From contig JAJRPM010000012.1 in assembly GCA_024280775.1 (NCBI GenBank), positions 227,363 through 291,362 of the forward strand: 64,000 bases of DNA, given 5' to 3'. The position numbers were made by a program, and so were the translations under genes. The DNA is from Candidatus Zixiibacteriota bacterium. GTDB lineage: Bacteria; Zixibacteria; MSB-5A5; GN15; JACZUZ01. The notes under the pieces are model-generated. The model ran no database searches. It saw nothing but the letters and a program-made list of their open reading frames with translations, and was not told where the DNA came from. Shown in pieces: positions 9,638-17,330 of this stretch; position 1 is the first letter of the stretch, and each line of letters begins with the position of its first letter.

Positions 9638-10231
9638 ATGTTTCAAGGAATGACTCGTAAAATTGCAGGCGCATGTTGCGCGGTATTGTTAATCGCCGCT
9701 GGCGCACCCGCGCAGGATTCAACCCACTCAAGAGACGGCGCAATGGGCGGCGGAGGCGGAATGCCGCCGATGGGACCTCCGCCGGAAATGAAAGAGCTGG
9801 CAGGTATGCTCGGTTCATGGAAATCCGATTTCCAAATGCGCATGGATGAAAAGGCACCTTGGATGACATCACCGGCTACCTTGGTGGTTAAATCTATCCT
9901 CGGTGGAGCCGCAAACGAAGGCGCTTTCACTACCTCGATGATGGGCATGGAATTCAAGGGTATTTCCCGGATTTCCTACAATCGCAACTCCAAAAAATGG
10001 CAGAACTGCTGGATTGACAATATGGGAGCCTATCAAACTCTTAGCGAAGGTGATTTCAAAGATGGCAAATTGGTTCTCATCGGTAAGGACACCTGGATGG
10101 GAAAAGAGTTTCTGATGCGCGAAACTACAACCCTGAAAAGCGCCACCGAAATTGATTGGTTAATGGAAGTGTCCTACGACGATGGCAAAACCTGGTTCGA
10201 CAATATGAAGGGTACTTACACCAAGCAATAG
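9638..10231 (+). CDS. exported DUF1579 family protein
   Basis: From the ATG at 9638 (preceded by AAGGGAGAG) the product is 197 residues with a signal peptide (AGACCAVLLIAAGAPAQ) followed by a glycine/proline/methionine-rich linker (GGGGGMPPMGPPPEMKEL). The rest is a DUF1579 domain: LGSWKSDFQMRMD, ATLVVKSILGG, GISRISYNR, KKWQNCWIDNMGAYQTLSEG, LMEVSYDDGKTW. DUF1579 is a lipocalin-like beta barrel of unknown function. The track start at 9599 would put charged residues before the signal and is less likely. A clear terminator follows at 10260. Lone transcription unit. Confidence 0.85.
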   Translation: MFQGMTRKIAGACCAVLLIAAGAPAQDSTHSRDGAMGGGGGMPPMGPPPEMKELAGMLGSWKSDFQMRMDEKAPWMTSPATLVVKSILGGAANEGAFTTSMMGMEFKGISRISYNRNSKKWQNCWIDNMGAYQTLSEGDFKDGKLVLIGKDTWMGKEFLMRETTTLKSATEIDWLMEVSYDDGKTWFDNMKGTYTKQ

Positions 10232-10259
10232 CCCCTTCCTCCATATTTGAAAGTTTCAC

Positions 10260-10297
10260 AAACAGCCGGAGTCAATATGATTCCGGCTGTTTCTTTT
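10260..10297 (+). terminator. rho-independent terminator after the DUF1579 gene
   Basis: An 11-bp perfect inverted repeat (AAACAGCCGGA and TCCGGCTGTTT) with an 11-base loop is followed by TTCTTTT. It ends the DUF1579 transcript and precedes the next gene's ribosome site by about 75 bases. It also shows that the start codon at 10247 in the overlapping long frame is not used. Confidence 0.85.
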
Positions 10298-10387
10298 GGG
10301 TCTGTTTTCAAAACCAATTATTCATTTGACAGAATCCATATATGTATTATCGTTATTATACCTGACCGCCAACAGGGGAGAGGTTCT

Positions 10388-11980
10388 ATGAATTCCACCG
10401 ATAGTTCTGCCAAAGCTTTTTTCGCGCAAGCGCTTGTTTTCATCATGACTTTCTGCTGTGTATCGCTCTCCGTCATGAATGCGCAAGCTAACATCAAACT
10501 TGCAAAACTCCCGAATTGGAATGCAATCTCACTAACACCCCGAGCGGGAATATTCATTCGACCCGCAGACTCAACCCATAACACCTTGGTTGCCTCATGG
10601 AATGGATACAAAGTGATAGTCAGCGAAGCCGGAAATCCAACTCCGGTGTTTATCCGAGTCTTTGACAACGAAATTGATAGCTTACATTCGGTGGTAGTAG
10701 GTGATTTCGATTCTGACGGTGTGGTAGAGGTTGCCATGTTGGTGTTTGACTTTCGCACTTTTGGACGATTAAGTCCTTGGGAATCCTTTACTGATGACAC
10801 TTTGGAATTGCACTTGATTTCAAATGAAATCGGCGCCATCCCGAGTTGTGACACTGTTACATACATTGTTGAACGCCCCTGGAGCTTTATCGATTTGACT
10901 TACTTTCCGCTTCCCATAACTCTTTCGGCTGAAGACTTGAATAGTGACGGTAACGAAAATATTGTTTTTAGTGTAGGATGGTTATATCAAACCCCGGTTG
11001 CTTTCTTTGTCAGAAACGAGAGCGCCGGAGCTACCACAATCTGGGATTCCTTTCCGAATCGTATTGATACAGTCTTGTCCTACCCAGTGTCTCGCATAGA
11101 TAGAGCAGATGGCAGGTACTCATTCATGAAGCGTTATCATTATAGGTTCGATGAAATACTTAGCCCCGATCTAGAAATCAGAACTGCATTTCTAAGTATT
11201 CTAGATGCATCCTATGATCTTCACGGATTTCCTACGGAGAATACTTGGTGTCAGACTGATTATCAAAACTATTCTCTCGGCTCACAGTCACTTCTTGTCT
11301 CTGGATACACATTGTTGGACACTGCATCGAGAGGCGCTCTAATCAGACAGTCCGGCCAGACAGATGATTGTTTCAACGTTAGCTATTCTGAAATGTTCGA
11401 GCTTGATGATACTTTGGGTGTTACATCAATATGGAAGAAAGATGAATTCAAATACAGTACGTATGTATTCAACAAGCAAAAACCGGGACGATTCATGGCG
11501 ATCGGAAACAAAACTCTATTCGAATTCGCCAGCGCCACTGGAGAAAAAATCGACTCAACTCTCGAACCACTGCCCGCAGGGATACTTGGCTGGCATGACC
11601 TCTTCGGCGATGGAGACAAATACCTGGTGACACTCAACGACACACTCCTCGAAGCCTATGGTTTTGATTTTGTCACTGATGTTGCTGATGAAGATAATGT
11701 TACTTTGTTACCTGAATCATTTGAACTGTCACAACCCTATCCAAACCCCTTCAACCCCTCAGTGTCATTCTCAATCACTAGCAAACGCAAGACTGATGTG
11801 ACAGTGGACATCTACAACGTACTAGGTCAACGTGTCGCAGAAATCTTCTCAGGTGAACTACACACCGGCAAGACTACTTTCACCTGGAACGCCACCGACA
11901 ATTCATCGGGAATTTATTTCATCCGCGCCAAAACAAAAGACGGCCCCACGGAAACCCGCAAAGCCGTCTTATTGAAATAA
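10388..11980 (+). CDS. secreted beta-propeller-like protein with T9SS type A sorting domain
   Basis: The ATG at 10388 is preceded by GGGGAGAGG, a strong ribosome site, so I start here rather than at the upstream frame start that lies inside a terminator. The 530-residue product has a signal peptide (ALVFIMTFCCVSLSVMNAQA). Two calcium-binding-like FG-GAP/VCBS motifs are visible, DFDSDGVVEVAML and DLNSDGNENIVF, suggesting a beta-propeller core. The C-terminal tail has YPNPFNPSVSFS, VDIYNVLGQRV and SGIYFIRAK and ends RKAVLLK, the type A sorting signal. Function unknown; likely cell surface or secreted. It converges with sodC, 23 bases away. Confidence 0.82.
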   Translation: MNSTDSSAKAFFAQALVFIMTFCCVSLSVMNAQANIKLAKLPNWNAISLTPRAGIFIRPADSTHNTLVASWNGYKVIVSEAGNPTPVFIRVFDNEIDSLHSVVVGDFDSDGVVEVAMLVFDFRTFGRLSPWESFTDDTLELHLISNEIGAIPSCDTVTYIVERPWSFIDLTYFPLPITLSAEDLNSDGNENIVFSVGWLYQTPVAFFVRNESAGATTIWDSFPNRIDTVLSYPVSRIDRADGRYSFMKRYHYRFDEILSPDLEIRTAFLSILDASYDLHGFPTENTWCQTDYQNYSLGSQSLLVSGYTLLDTASRGALIRQSGQTDDCFNVSYSEMFELDDTLGVTSIWKKDEFKYSTYVFNKQKPGRFMAIGNKTLFEFASATGEKIDSTLEPLPAGILGWHDLFGDGDKYLVTLNDTLLEAYGFDFVTDVADEDNVTLLPESFELSQPYPNPFNPSVSFSITSKRKTDVTVDIYNVLGQRVAEIFSGELHTGKTTFTWNATDNSSGIYFIRAKTKDGPTETRKAVLLK

Positions 11981-12003
11981 TCTATTGCTGTTTGTTTCTA
12001 CTG

Positions 12004-12558
12004 TTACTTAGCAATTCCAATCACACCGCAAGCCACTCGCGCGCCAGCGGCGCCTGTTGGTTGCGAAGTCAAATCATCCTCACCGGCGTGAATCACTATC
12101 CCGCGACCAATAATCGAATGCTTTCCACTGAAAGAAAGCAGCTTGTCAACCGCATCCAAATGCGCCACTCCGTTTTCATCGGCTACCAAGTTTCCCATAT
12201 CACCTACGTGTCTAACTGACGCAGTAGGTCCGCCATGATTGACGCCCTCAGGATTGAAATGTCCACCGGCAGACTTTCCGTCAAGTTTACTGCAATCACC
12301 AAACTGATGAATATGAAAACCATGTTTCCCCGGAGTCAAACCTGTCACATCAGCAACCACACGCACTCCGCCTTCAACCGCCGTGAAATTGATTATGCCA
12401 TGCACATCATTACCCTCAGTCGGCGCAAGCACAATAATAGCATGTTTCGGCGCATCAACTGCCAGCATCGCGCTGGCAGTGTCCTTGTCACACTTACCGC
12501 AACCTGTAACGACACTGGCCAAAATCCCCAGCGCAATAATTCCTTTGAATGATTTCAT
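12004..12558 (-). CDS. sodC: Cu/Zn superoxide dismutase, lipoprotein
   Basis: SodC disproportionates superoxide to oxygen and peroxide in the periplasm. Start ATG at 12558 has GGAGG about 7 bases upstream; the TTG six bases earlier is less likely. A lipobox (ASVVTGC) follows a short signal, so the enzyme is a lipoprotein. Copper/zinc ligands are visible: [11 protein letters not shown] (HxH and first disulfide Cys), GGHFNPEG, the bridging His in the following [12 protein letters not shown] region, and [12 protein letters not shown] for the last copper His. RVACGVI near the C-terminus gives the second disulfide Cys. Length (184) is normal. Monocistronic. Confidence 0.93.
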   Translation of the reverse strand: MKSFKGIIALGILASVVTGCGKCDKDTASAMLAVDAPKHAIIVLAPTEGNDVHGIINFTAVEGGVRVVADVTGLTPGKHGFHIHQFGDCSKLDGKSAGGHFNPEGVNHGGPTASVRHVGDMGNLVADENGVAHLDAVDKLLSFSGKHSIIGRGIVIHAGEDDLTSQPTGAAGARVACGVIGIAK

Positions 12559-12692
12559 CAACAACCTCCATGGTTATACTTTGATAGAGTTATATGCAAC
12601 AGTCAATCGCGTAAATACTAGATTTCGAAATGTTCGGATGAGTTTAGAGCCCTCCGTCATGCTCTCAACCATAACTGGTTCAGCGTTGAAAC

Positions 12693-13337
12693 TCAATATA
12701 CAAATCCGAATTCTAATCGAATTCCATAGGAGCCAACTTGAATAGTGTTGTCAATTCTATCAACTGTTACTATCTCGGATCGCGGGAAGGCGCCGATTGA
12801 CACGGTTGTAGCCTCAATTCTTGCCCAAGTCTTAGCGGCAGGTCTGAATTGAAAGCCCACTCCCGCCTGAAAGGTCTCCATGGGAACTGTGCCAGCGTGG
12901 CTTACTCCCAAACCAAGAGAAAGGAAAGGAGAATATGACGCTCCAGAGGCCGGTGTGATTCTATATGTCATTAAAAAAGAATTAACTACGAAATTGGACC
13001 GCGAACTGTTGGATTCTACAAAATAGTACCTGTCATAACGAAGTCCCACAGCAAAAAATGAAATTAGATAATATTCTGTTGATATGCCAAAACTTGTTCC
13101 TTCAAAGAAGTTGCTGGCCCCTCTGCCGGATTCTTTGAGAGCGTCAAAAGATACACCGACGAGACCTCGATGAGTAAGTCTGTACGGTGACACATAGTTT
13201 GGAAAATCTTCCTCGTTGAATTCATTACTACTCTGCGCAAGTAGAGTAGTACCCGCGAAACTGACAAGCAGCAACGAAAGCGTTAGAGTAATGATGCGTG
13301 AGGGTGGTACGAGATTGTAACGTGATAGCAAGAACAC
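12693..13337 (-). CDS. outer-membrane beta-barrel protein (hypothetical)
   Basis: A 214-residue exported protein: signal sequence (IITLTLSLLLVSFAGTTLLAQ, about 15-35) then alternating beta strands with aromatic girdles (GVSFDAL, FGISTEYYLISFFAVGLRYDRYYF, SPFLSLGLGVSHAG) and a final strand GSYGIRLEFGFVY that ends in an aromatic residue, as outer-membrane barrels do. No enzyme motif. Likely a small 8-strand OmpA/OmpW-like barrel; role unknown. Divergent neighbours give no functional hint. Confidence 0.6.
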   Translation of the reverse strand: MFLLSRYNLVPPSRIITLTLSLLLVSFAGTTLLAQSSNEFNEEDFPNYVSPYRLTHRGLVGVSFDALKESGRGASNFFEGTSFGISTEYYLISFFAVGLRYDRYYFVESNSSRSNFVVNSFLMTYRITPASGASYSPFLSLGLGVSHAGTVPMETFQAGVGFQFRPAAKTWARIEATTVSIGAFPRSEIVTVDRIDNTIQVGSYGIRLEFGFVY

Positions 13338-13390
13338 AGAAAAGCCTCCTCAATTGATTCGAAGCGGCGGCGGTCGTCTCTGTTGTGAAG

Positions 13391-14287
13391 CTAATACAAT
13401 CGAGCGCGTTTGCCAAGGAATGAATACAGCGCCGAATCAAACGGGGTGGAGGTGTCGATTTGATGATAGTCGATCCGACTTTGACGACATTGCAGAGCCA
13501 GTGTATCGGTGAATTCTTTGAAAGCTCCCGCATAGGTTTTTTTGATTTGCCAGGGGAGAGTAGTAATCTCTTCACCGGTTTCCATGTCTTTGAAAATTGC
13601 CTCATCACGAAAACCAAAATCTTTTTCACGAGGGTCAACGATATGAAATACAATCACCTCATGACGATTATGACGAAAGTGTCTCAAGCCACTGATGATA
13701 TTCTCCGGCTCATCCAACATATCAGAGATAACCACCACCAGCCCCCGGCGCTTAATCCGCTCCGCCATCAAATGCAAAGCAGAACCGACATTGGTTGTAC
13801 CAGCCGGTTCTTGGTCCTGAATCTCCGCAAGAATCTGATTAAGCTGTCCGGCGCGTGATGCGGGAGGTATAAAACTGCGTATCTGCGAATCGAATGTCAC
13901 TAAGCCTACAGCGTCACGTTGCTTCAGATTCAAATAGGCCAACGCCGCCGCTAGAGAGCCCGCATAGTCACGCTTAGTGATTAGCTCCGAGGTGTAACCC
14001 ATCGATGCTGACAGATCCAAAAGTATATAACTCTTGAGATTAGTTTCTTCTTCGTATTGCTTGATATAATATCTATCAGACTTAGCGTAATGTTTCCAAT
14101 CCACAAGTTTGATAGGGTCACCAGGCATATACTGACGGCGCTCAGCAAACTCAACTGAGAACCCATGAAACGGTGACTTGTGCAATCCGGAAATAAATCC
14201 CTCAACCACCATTTTCGCGCGTAGCTCAAGCGTCTCCAGTCGAGAAACTGTTTGCGGGTCAAGAAATTTGTAAGATTGTTTTGCCAT
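13391..14287 (-). CDS. DUF58 domain-containing protein (von Willebrand A-like)
   Basis: A 298-residue protein with the DUF58 signature near the N-terminus: HGFSVEFAERRQYMPGDPIKLVDWKHYAKSD (read in two parts, about 41-71), then a VWA-like fold with the MIDAS motif DLSASM (about 92-97) and GTTNVGSAL. DUF58 proteins are encoded next to MoxR AAA+ ATPases throughout bacteria, and the pair is thought to act as a metal-dependent chaperone for envelope enzymes. Here the moxR gene lies directly upstream in the same direction, separated by a palindromic repeat. No membrane segments are present. Confidence 0.9.
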   Translation of the reverse strand: MAKQSYKFLDPQTVSRLETLELRAKMVVEGFISGLHKSPFHGFSVEFAERRQYMPGDPIKLVDWKHYAKSDRYYIKQYEEETNLKSYILLDLSASMGYTSELITKRDYAGSLAAALAYLNLKQRDAVGLVTFDSQIRSFIPPASRAGQLNQILAEIQDQEPAGTTNVGSALHLMAERIKRRGLVVVISDMLDEPENIISGLRHFRHNRHEVIVFHIVDPREKDFGFRDEAIFKDMETGEEITTLPWQIKKTYAGAFKEFTDTLALQCRQSRIDYHQIDTSTPFDSALYSFLGKRARLY

Positions 14288-14313
14288 TTGTTTTGAACAG
14301 TTTAGAAGAATCA

Positions 14314-14403
14314 GTCATTGCGAGCGAAGCGCGGGAATCTCGTTGATTCATAGAGCGCGTTAATCCAATGGGATTGCCGCGTCGCTCCACTCCTCGCAAT
14401 GAC
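14314..14403. repeat. palindromic repeat, GTCATTGCGAG family (copy 1)
   Basis: GTCATTGCGAG at the left end and CTCGCAATGAC at the right end form an inverted repeat around the phrases GCGAAGCGCGGGAATCTCG and GGATTGCCGCGTCGCTCC. Related copies occur at 36491 and 46441. It lies in the gap between the moxR and DUF58 genes. Confidence 0.75.
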
Positions 14404-14421
14404 AGATAGTAATCACTGTTT

Positions 14422-15459
14422 CTATTGCGGTTTAATCGTCTCAAGCAAACGACGAATTATCTCGTCAACATCAATACCCTCAGCCTCGGCGGCAAAGCTT
14501 GTCACTATACGATGACGCAAAGTAGGGTAGGCCGCGAATTGAACATCCTCAACTCCCGGCGTCGGACGACCATCCAGCGCCGCATGGGTCTTCGCCGCTA
14601 GAATCAAATACTGTGACGCACGAGGTCCTGCGCCCCAGCTGACCCAGTCTTTCAAAAAGTCCGCCATATCAGATTCAGCCGGGCGGGTGGCGCGTGTCAG
14701 GTCAACTGCATACTGCACCAGATGATCCGAAACCGGCAGACGACGCACTAATTGTTGCAAGTCCGAAATTTCAGCGCCGCTCAGAGCCTGGTCAATTTTG
14801 TAATCGGGAATAGCTGTAGTGCTCTTAACTATTTGGCGTTCTTCAGCCGCTGACGGATAGCCAACTTTGATATTGAACATAAACCTATCTAACTGCGCCT
14901 CGGGAAGCGGATAAGTGCCTTCTTGCTCAATTGGATTCTGAGTTGCCAACACAAAAAACGGCTCCTCAAGTTTGAATGTTTCACCACCGGAGGTGACTTC
15001 ATGCTCCTGCATAGCCTGCAAAAGCGCCGCTTGAGTCTTGGGAGGGGTGCGGTTTATCTCATCAGCAAGCACGATATTGGCAAACACCGGGCCTTTAACA
15101 AAACGAAAACTACGTTTGCCGGAGCCATGCTCTTCTTCAAGAATTTCCGAACCTGTAATATCACTAGGCATCAAATCCGGCGTAAACTGTATCCGTGAAA
15201 ACTTCAACCCCAAAGTCTGCGCCACTGTCGAAATCAATAATGTTTTGGCCAATCCCGGCACACCGACCAGCAATGCATGACCGCCAGCTAGCAACGCCAC
15301 CAACAATTGCTCAATGACATCCTCTTGACCGACAATAACTTTTCCAACTTCACGCTTTATCTGGGTGGCCGCCGCGCGAAGTCTATCAAGCGACTGAGCG
15401 TCGCTCGGAGCCTGAGTGGGCTTATTTGAAATAGAATCTGATGAAATAGGGTCTGACAT
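14422..15459 (-). CDS. MoxR family AAA+ ATPase
   Basis: A 345-residue AAA+ ATPase of the MoxR class. Walker A is GVPGLAKT (about 63-70), Walker B is NIVLADEINRTPPKTQ (about 131-146), and the MoxR-typical MQEHEVTSGG, FFVLATQNPIEQEGTYPLPEAQLDRFMF and the C-terminal lid (GAGPRASQYLILAAKTHAALDGR) are all present. Together with the following DUF58 gene it forms the standard MoxR-DUF58 module that assembles or activates envelope proteins; the client is unknown. The upstream gap (15460-15904) carries DnaA-box-like sequences. Confidence 0.95.
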   Translation of the reverse strand: MSDPISSDSISNKPTQAPSDAQSLDRLRAAATQIKREVGKVIVGQEDVIEQLLVALLAGGHALLVGVPGLAKTLLISTVAQTLGLKFSRIQFTPDLMPSDITGSEILEEEHGSGKRSFRFVKGPVFANIVLADEINRTPPKTQAALLQAMQEHEVTSGGETFKLEEPFFVLATQNPIEQEGTYPLPEAQLDRFMFNIKVGYPSAAEERQIVKSTTAIPDYKIDQALSGAEISDLQQLVRRLPVSDHLVQYAVDLTRATRPAESDMADFLKDWVSWGAGPRASQYLILAAKTHAALDGRPTPGVEDVQFAAYPTLRHRIVTSFAAEAEGIDVDEIIRRLLETIKPQ

Positions 15460-15904
15460 GGGAATCTTCCGTCTCTTGAATATCGAAATTTCTGACTATC
15501 AACAATTAGCTGTCGCAAACCGACCGCCATCTAATAGCATTATCGGCTGAAACAATAAGAATACGAATAAGTTGCAGAGTTTTCCAGTCCGGCGAGAATC
15601 AGAAGGAACTCCTGCTCCCTTATACTCAGGAAACGGAGTTATGTTGATCGGGGAAAAGGACAATTTGCAGAATCAGAGCGATTTAGCTCTATAGATACTA
15701 TATAGATAGTATCTATAATCAGAGAATAAGCGTACTCAGTGACTGTTTACTGTGGAACTGCTGTGGAAAACAACTGACTTTATGAATAATAGATTGTGAA
15801 TAAGGCGCTATTTGTCTCTAAGAAACATGGGTTAATCTGTTGCTATCAGGACTATTAGCGAATTATCCACAAGTTGCGCATTTATCCACATTTAGTCTCT
15901 TTTG
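15460..15904. other. gene-free, AT-rich gap with DnaA-box cluster and perfect palindrome (possible origin element)
   Basis: Two perfect DnaA boxes TTATCCACA lie at 15863-15871 and 15882-15890. One-mismatch boxes are at 15795-15803 (TGTGAATAA, minus) and 15762-15770 (TGTGGAAAA, minus), and a two-mismatch box is at 15751-15759. An AT-rich 12-bp perfect inverted repeat with a 4-base spacer spans 15690-15717 (arms TATAGATACTAT and ATAGTATCTATA). Such a layout fits an oriC or a DnaA-regulated promoter region. The neighbouring genes (moxR, bactofilin) and lack of dnaA leave this undecided. Confidence 0.45.
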
Positions 15905-16492
15905 CTAGACCTTGACCTTGTCCTTGGACTTACCTGAGAATGGCAACCCAAATGAGCTAACCGCTTCTTTGGTCTTCTCATCGTCTGAGTCTTCGTCCAT
16001 CTCGATTGCCATCGGACGTTTTGAACTTGAGGATGACGACTGAGAAGAGCCGGCCCGATGGCCTTCTTTCATTTGACAGCCACCACAGAAAACCGCGCCC
16101 TGCTCAATTACCAATGATTTTGAGCGCAAATCACCTTCAACATCAGAATTCGCCTGTAATTCAATCCGCTCACTGGCGACGATATTACCCAGCAATTTGC
16201 CAGCGACCACCACCGAGTTAGCCTCAATCTCCGCCTCGACCATACCCGTCGAGCCGATTGTAACTTCATCCGAGGAAATAATTTTGCCCTTGACCACACC
16301 GTCGATGCGCAGTCCGCCTTTGACCTCAACTGTACCAGTGAATGTCGTGTCTTTTCCTAGAATCGTATTCATTTGATCACCTGTTTGCTTTGAACCACTA
16401 TTGAGCATCGAATTTCTCCTATCCGCCTGCGCTGAATTACTCGCGCCATTCTTTCTAGTCTCGTCCTTGTTGCGCCTCGAAGAAAATATCAT
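15905..16492 (-). CDS. bactofilin (polymer-forming cytoskeletal protein)
   Basis: A 195-residue bactofilin. The central beta-helix (about residues 42-145) shows the family repeats: ILGKDTTFTGTVEVKGGLRIDGVVKGKI, VTIGSTGMVEAEIEANSVVVAGKLLGNI, RIELQANSDVEGDLRSKSLVIEQGAVFCGGCQM. The N-terminal 40 residues and the serine-rich, acidic C-terminal tail are disordered. Bactofilins polymerise without nucleotide and organise cell shape, wall enzymes or chromosome anchoring. The gene upstream encodes an M23 peptidase, a common partner, and parA/parB are just beyond the intervening RM gene. Confidence 0.93.
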   Translation of the reverse strand: MIFSSRRNKDETRKNGASNSAQADRRNSMLNSGSKQTGDQMNTILGKDTTFTGTVEVKGGLRIDGVVKGKIISSDEVTIGSTGMVEAEIEANSVVVAGKLLGNIVASERIELQANSDVEGDLRSKSLVIEQGAVFCGGCQMKEGHRAGSSQSSSSSSKRPMAIEMDEDSDDEKTKEAVSSFGLPFSGKSKDKVKV

Positions 16493-16535
16493 AATTGTCC
16501 ACCATCGTTACGCATTCACTAATCTACAGCGCCAC

Positions 16536-17327
16536 TTATTCAACGTCACCTAAAAACCGCGCCGGATTCACCGCTTTGCCATTGACCAAAATTCCGTAAT
16601 GCAAATGCGGCGCGCTGGATTCGCCCGTATTTCCCGAAAGCGCCAGCCGTCCACCGGCAATCACCGGCATCCCCTCGGTAACCAGCAATTTGCTATTGTG
16701 ACCATATAAAGTAGAGAGCGTATCATTATGCTTAACAACAACCGTGAGTCCGTAAATCGGATCATTCCCCGCCGAGCTCACCACTCCATCAGCAGTCGCC
16801 AAAACCGGAGTCCCAACCCCAACTGCGACATCTATACCCGGATGATATTTACTACCAGCTCCGCTGTCGCTATATAATTGTGTCGTAAATCCCTGCAAGG
16901 GAAGACCGTAGGGCGTTGTCAAATCTCTCGGAAACGCTCCGGCCGCCGACGAACCAGCCAGCGGGTCGGCGGACTCACCGCTATCAGTTGCGCTGGTGAA
17001 TGGAGTAAAATCATATTCAACCCCCGCCATCTCAGCCACCTGCGCTACCATATTCTGAGCCCGGATTAGATTCGCCTCAAGTTTCATAACCTGAGTGCGA
17101 TAAGACTGCAAGCGATGCTCCTGCGCATTCAGTTGCTTTTGATAATCCGAAATCCGCCCCAAAGTCATCAAATACAGCGCAACTCCCACAAACAAAAACA
17201 CCCCCGCCAAGACCAAAGTAACCCGCCCCGGCGGCCAAATCCCAAATTGCTTACCGCCAATAGAGACACTAGTCTCATCCCCGGTAACAACCCGCAAAGA
17301 TATAGGAGGTTTTTTCACATCGGTCAT
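16536..17327 (-). CDS. M23 family metallopeptidase (LytM/peptidoglycan endopeptidase), membrane-anchored
   Basis: A 263-residue protein with one N-terminal membrane segment (VTLVLAGVFLFVGVALYLMTL, about 36-56), a coiled-coil (YQKQLNAQEHRLQSYRTQVMKL) and a C-terminal LytM domain. The zinc site is intact: HPGIDVA (HxxxD), YGHNS and HLHYGI (HxH). It should cut peptide cross-links in peptidoglycan from the outer face of the inner membrane. Co-directional with bactofilin, 43 bases downstream; bactofilin-M23 pairs are known to shape cells. The upstream neighbour is the RM gene, only three bases away, so the RM gene may drive it by read-through. Confidence 0.93.
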   Translation of the reverse strand: MTDVKKPPISLRVVTGDETSVSIGGKQFGIWPPGRVTLVLAGVFLFVGVALYLMTLGRISDYQKQLNAQEHRLQSYRTQVMKLEANLIRAQNMVAQVAEMAGVEYDFTPFTSATDSGESADPLAGSSAAGAFPRDLTTPYGLPLQGFTTQLYSDSGAGSKYHPGIDVAVGVGTPVLATADGVVSSAGNDPIYGLTVVVKHNDTLSTLYGHNSKLLVTEGMPVIAGGRLALSGNTGESSAPHLHYGILVNGKAVNPARFLGDVE

Positions 17328-17330
17328 AGT

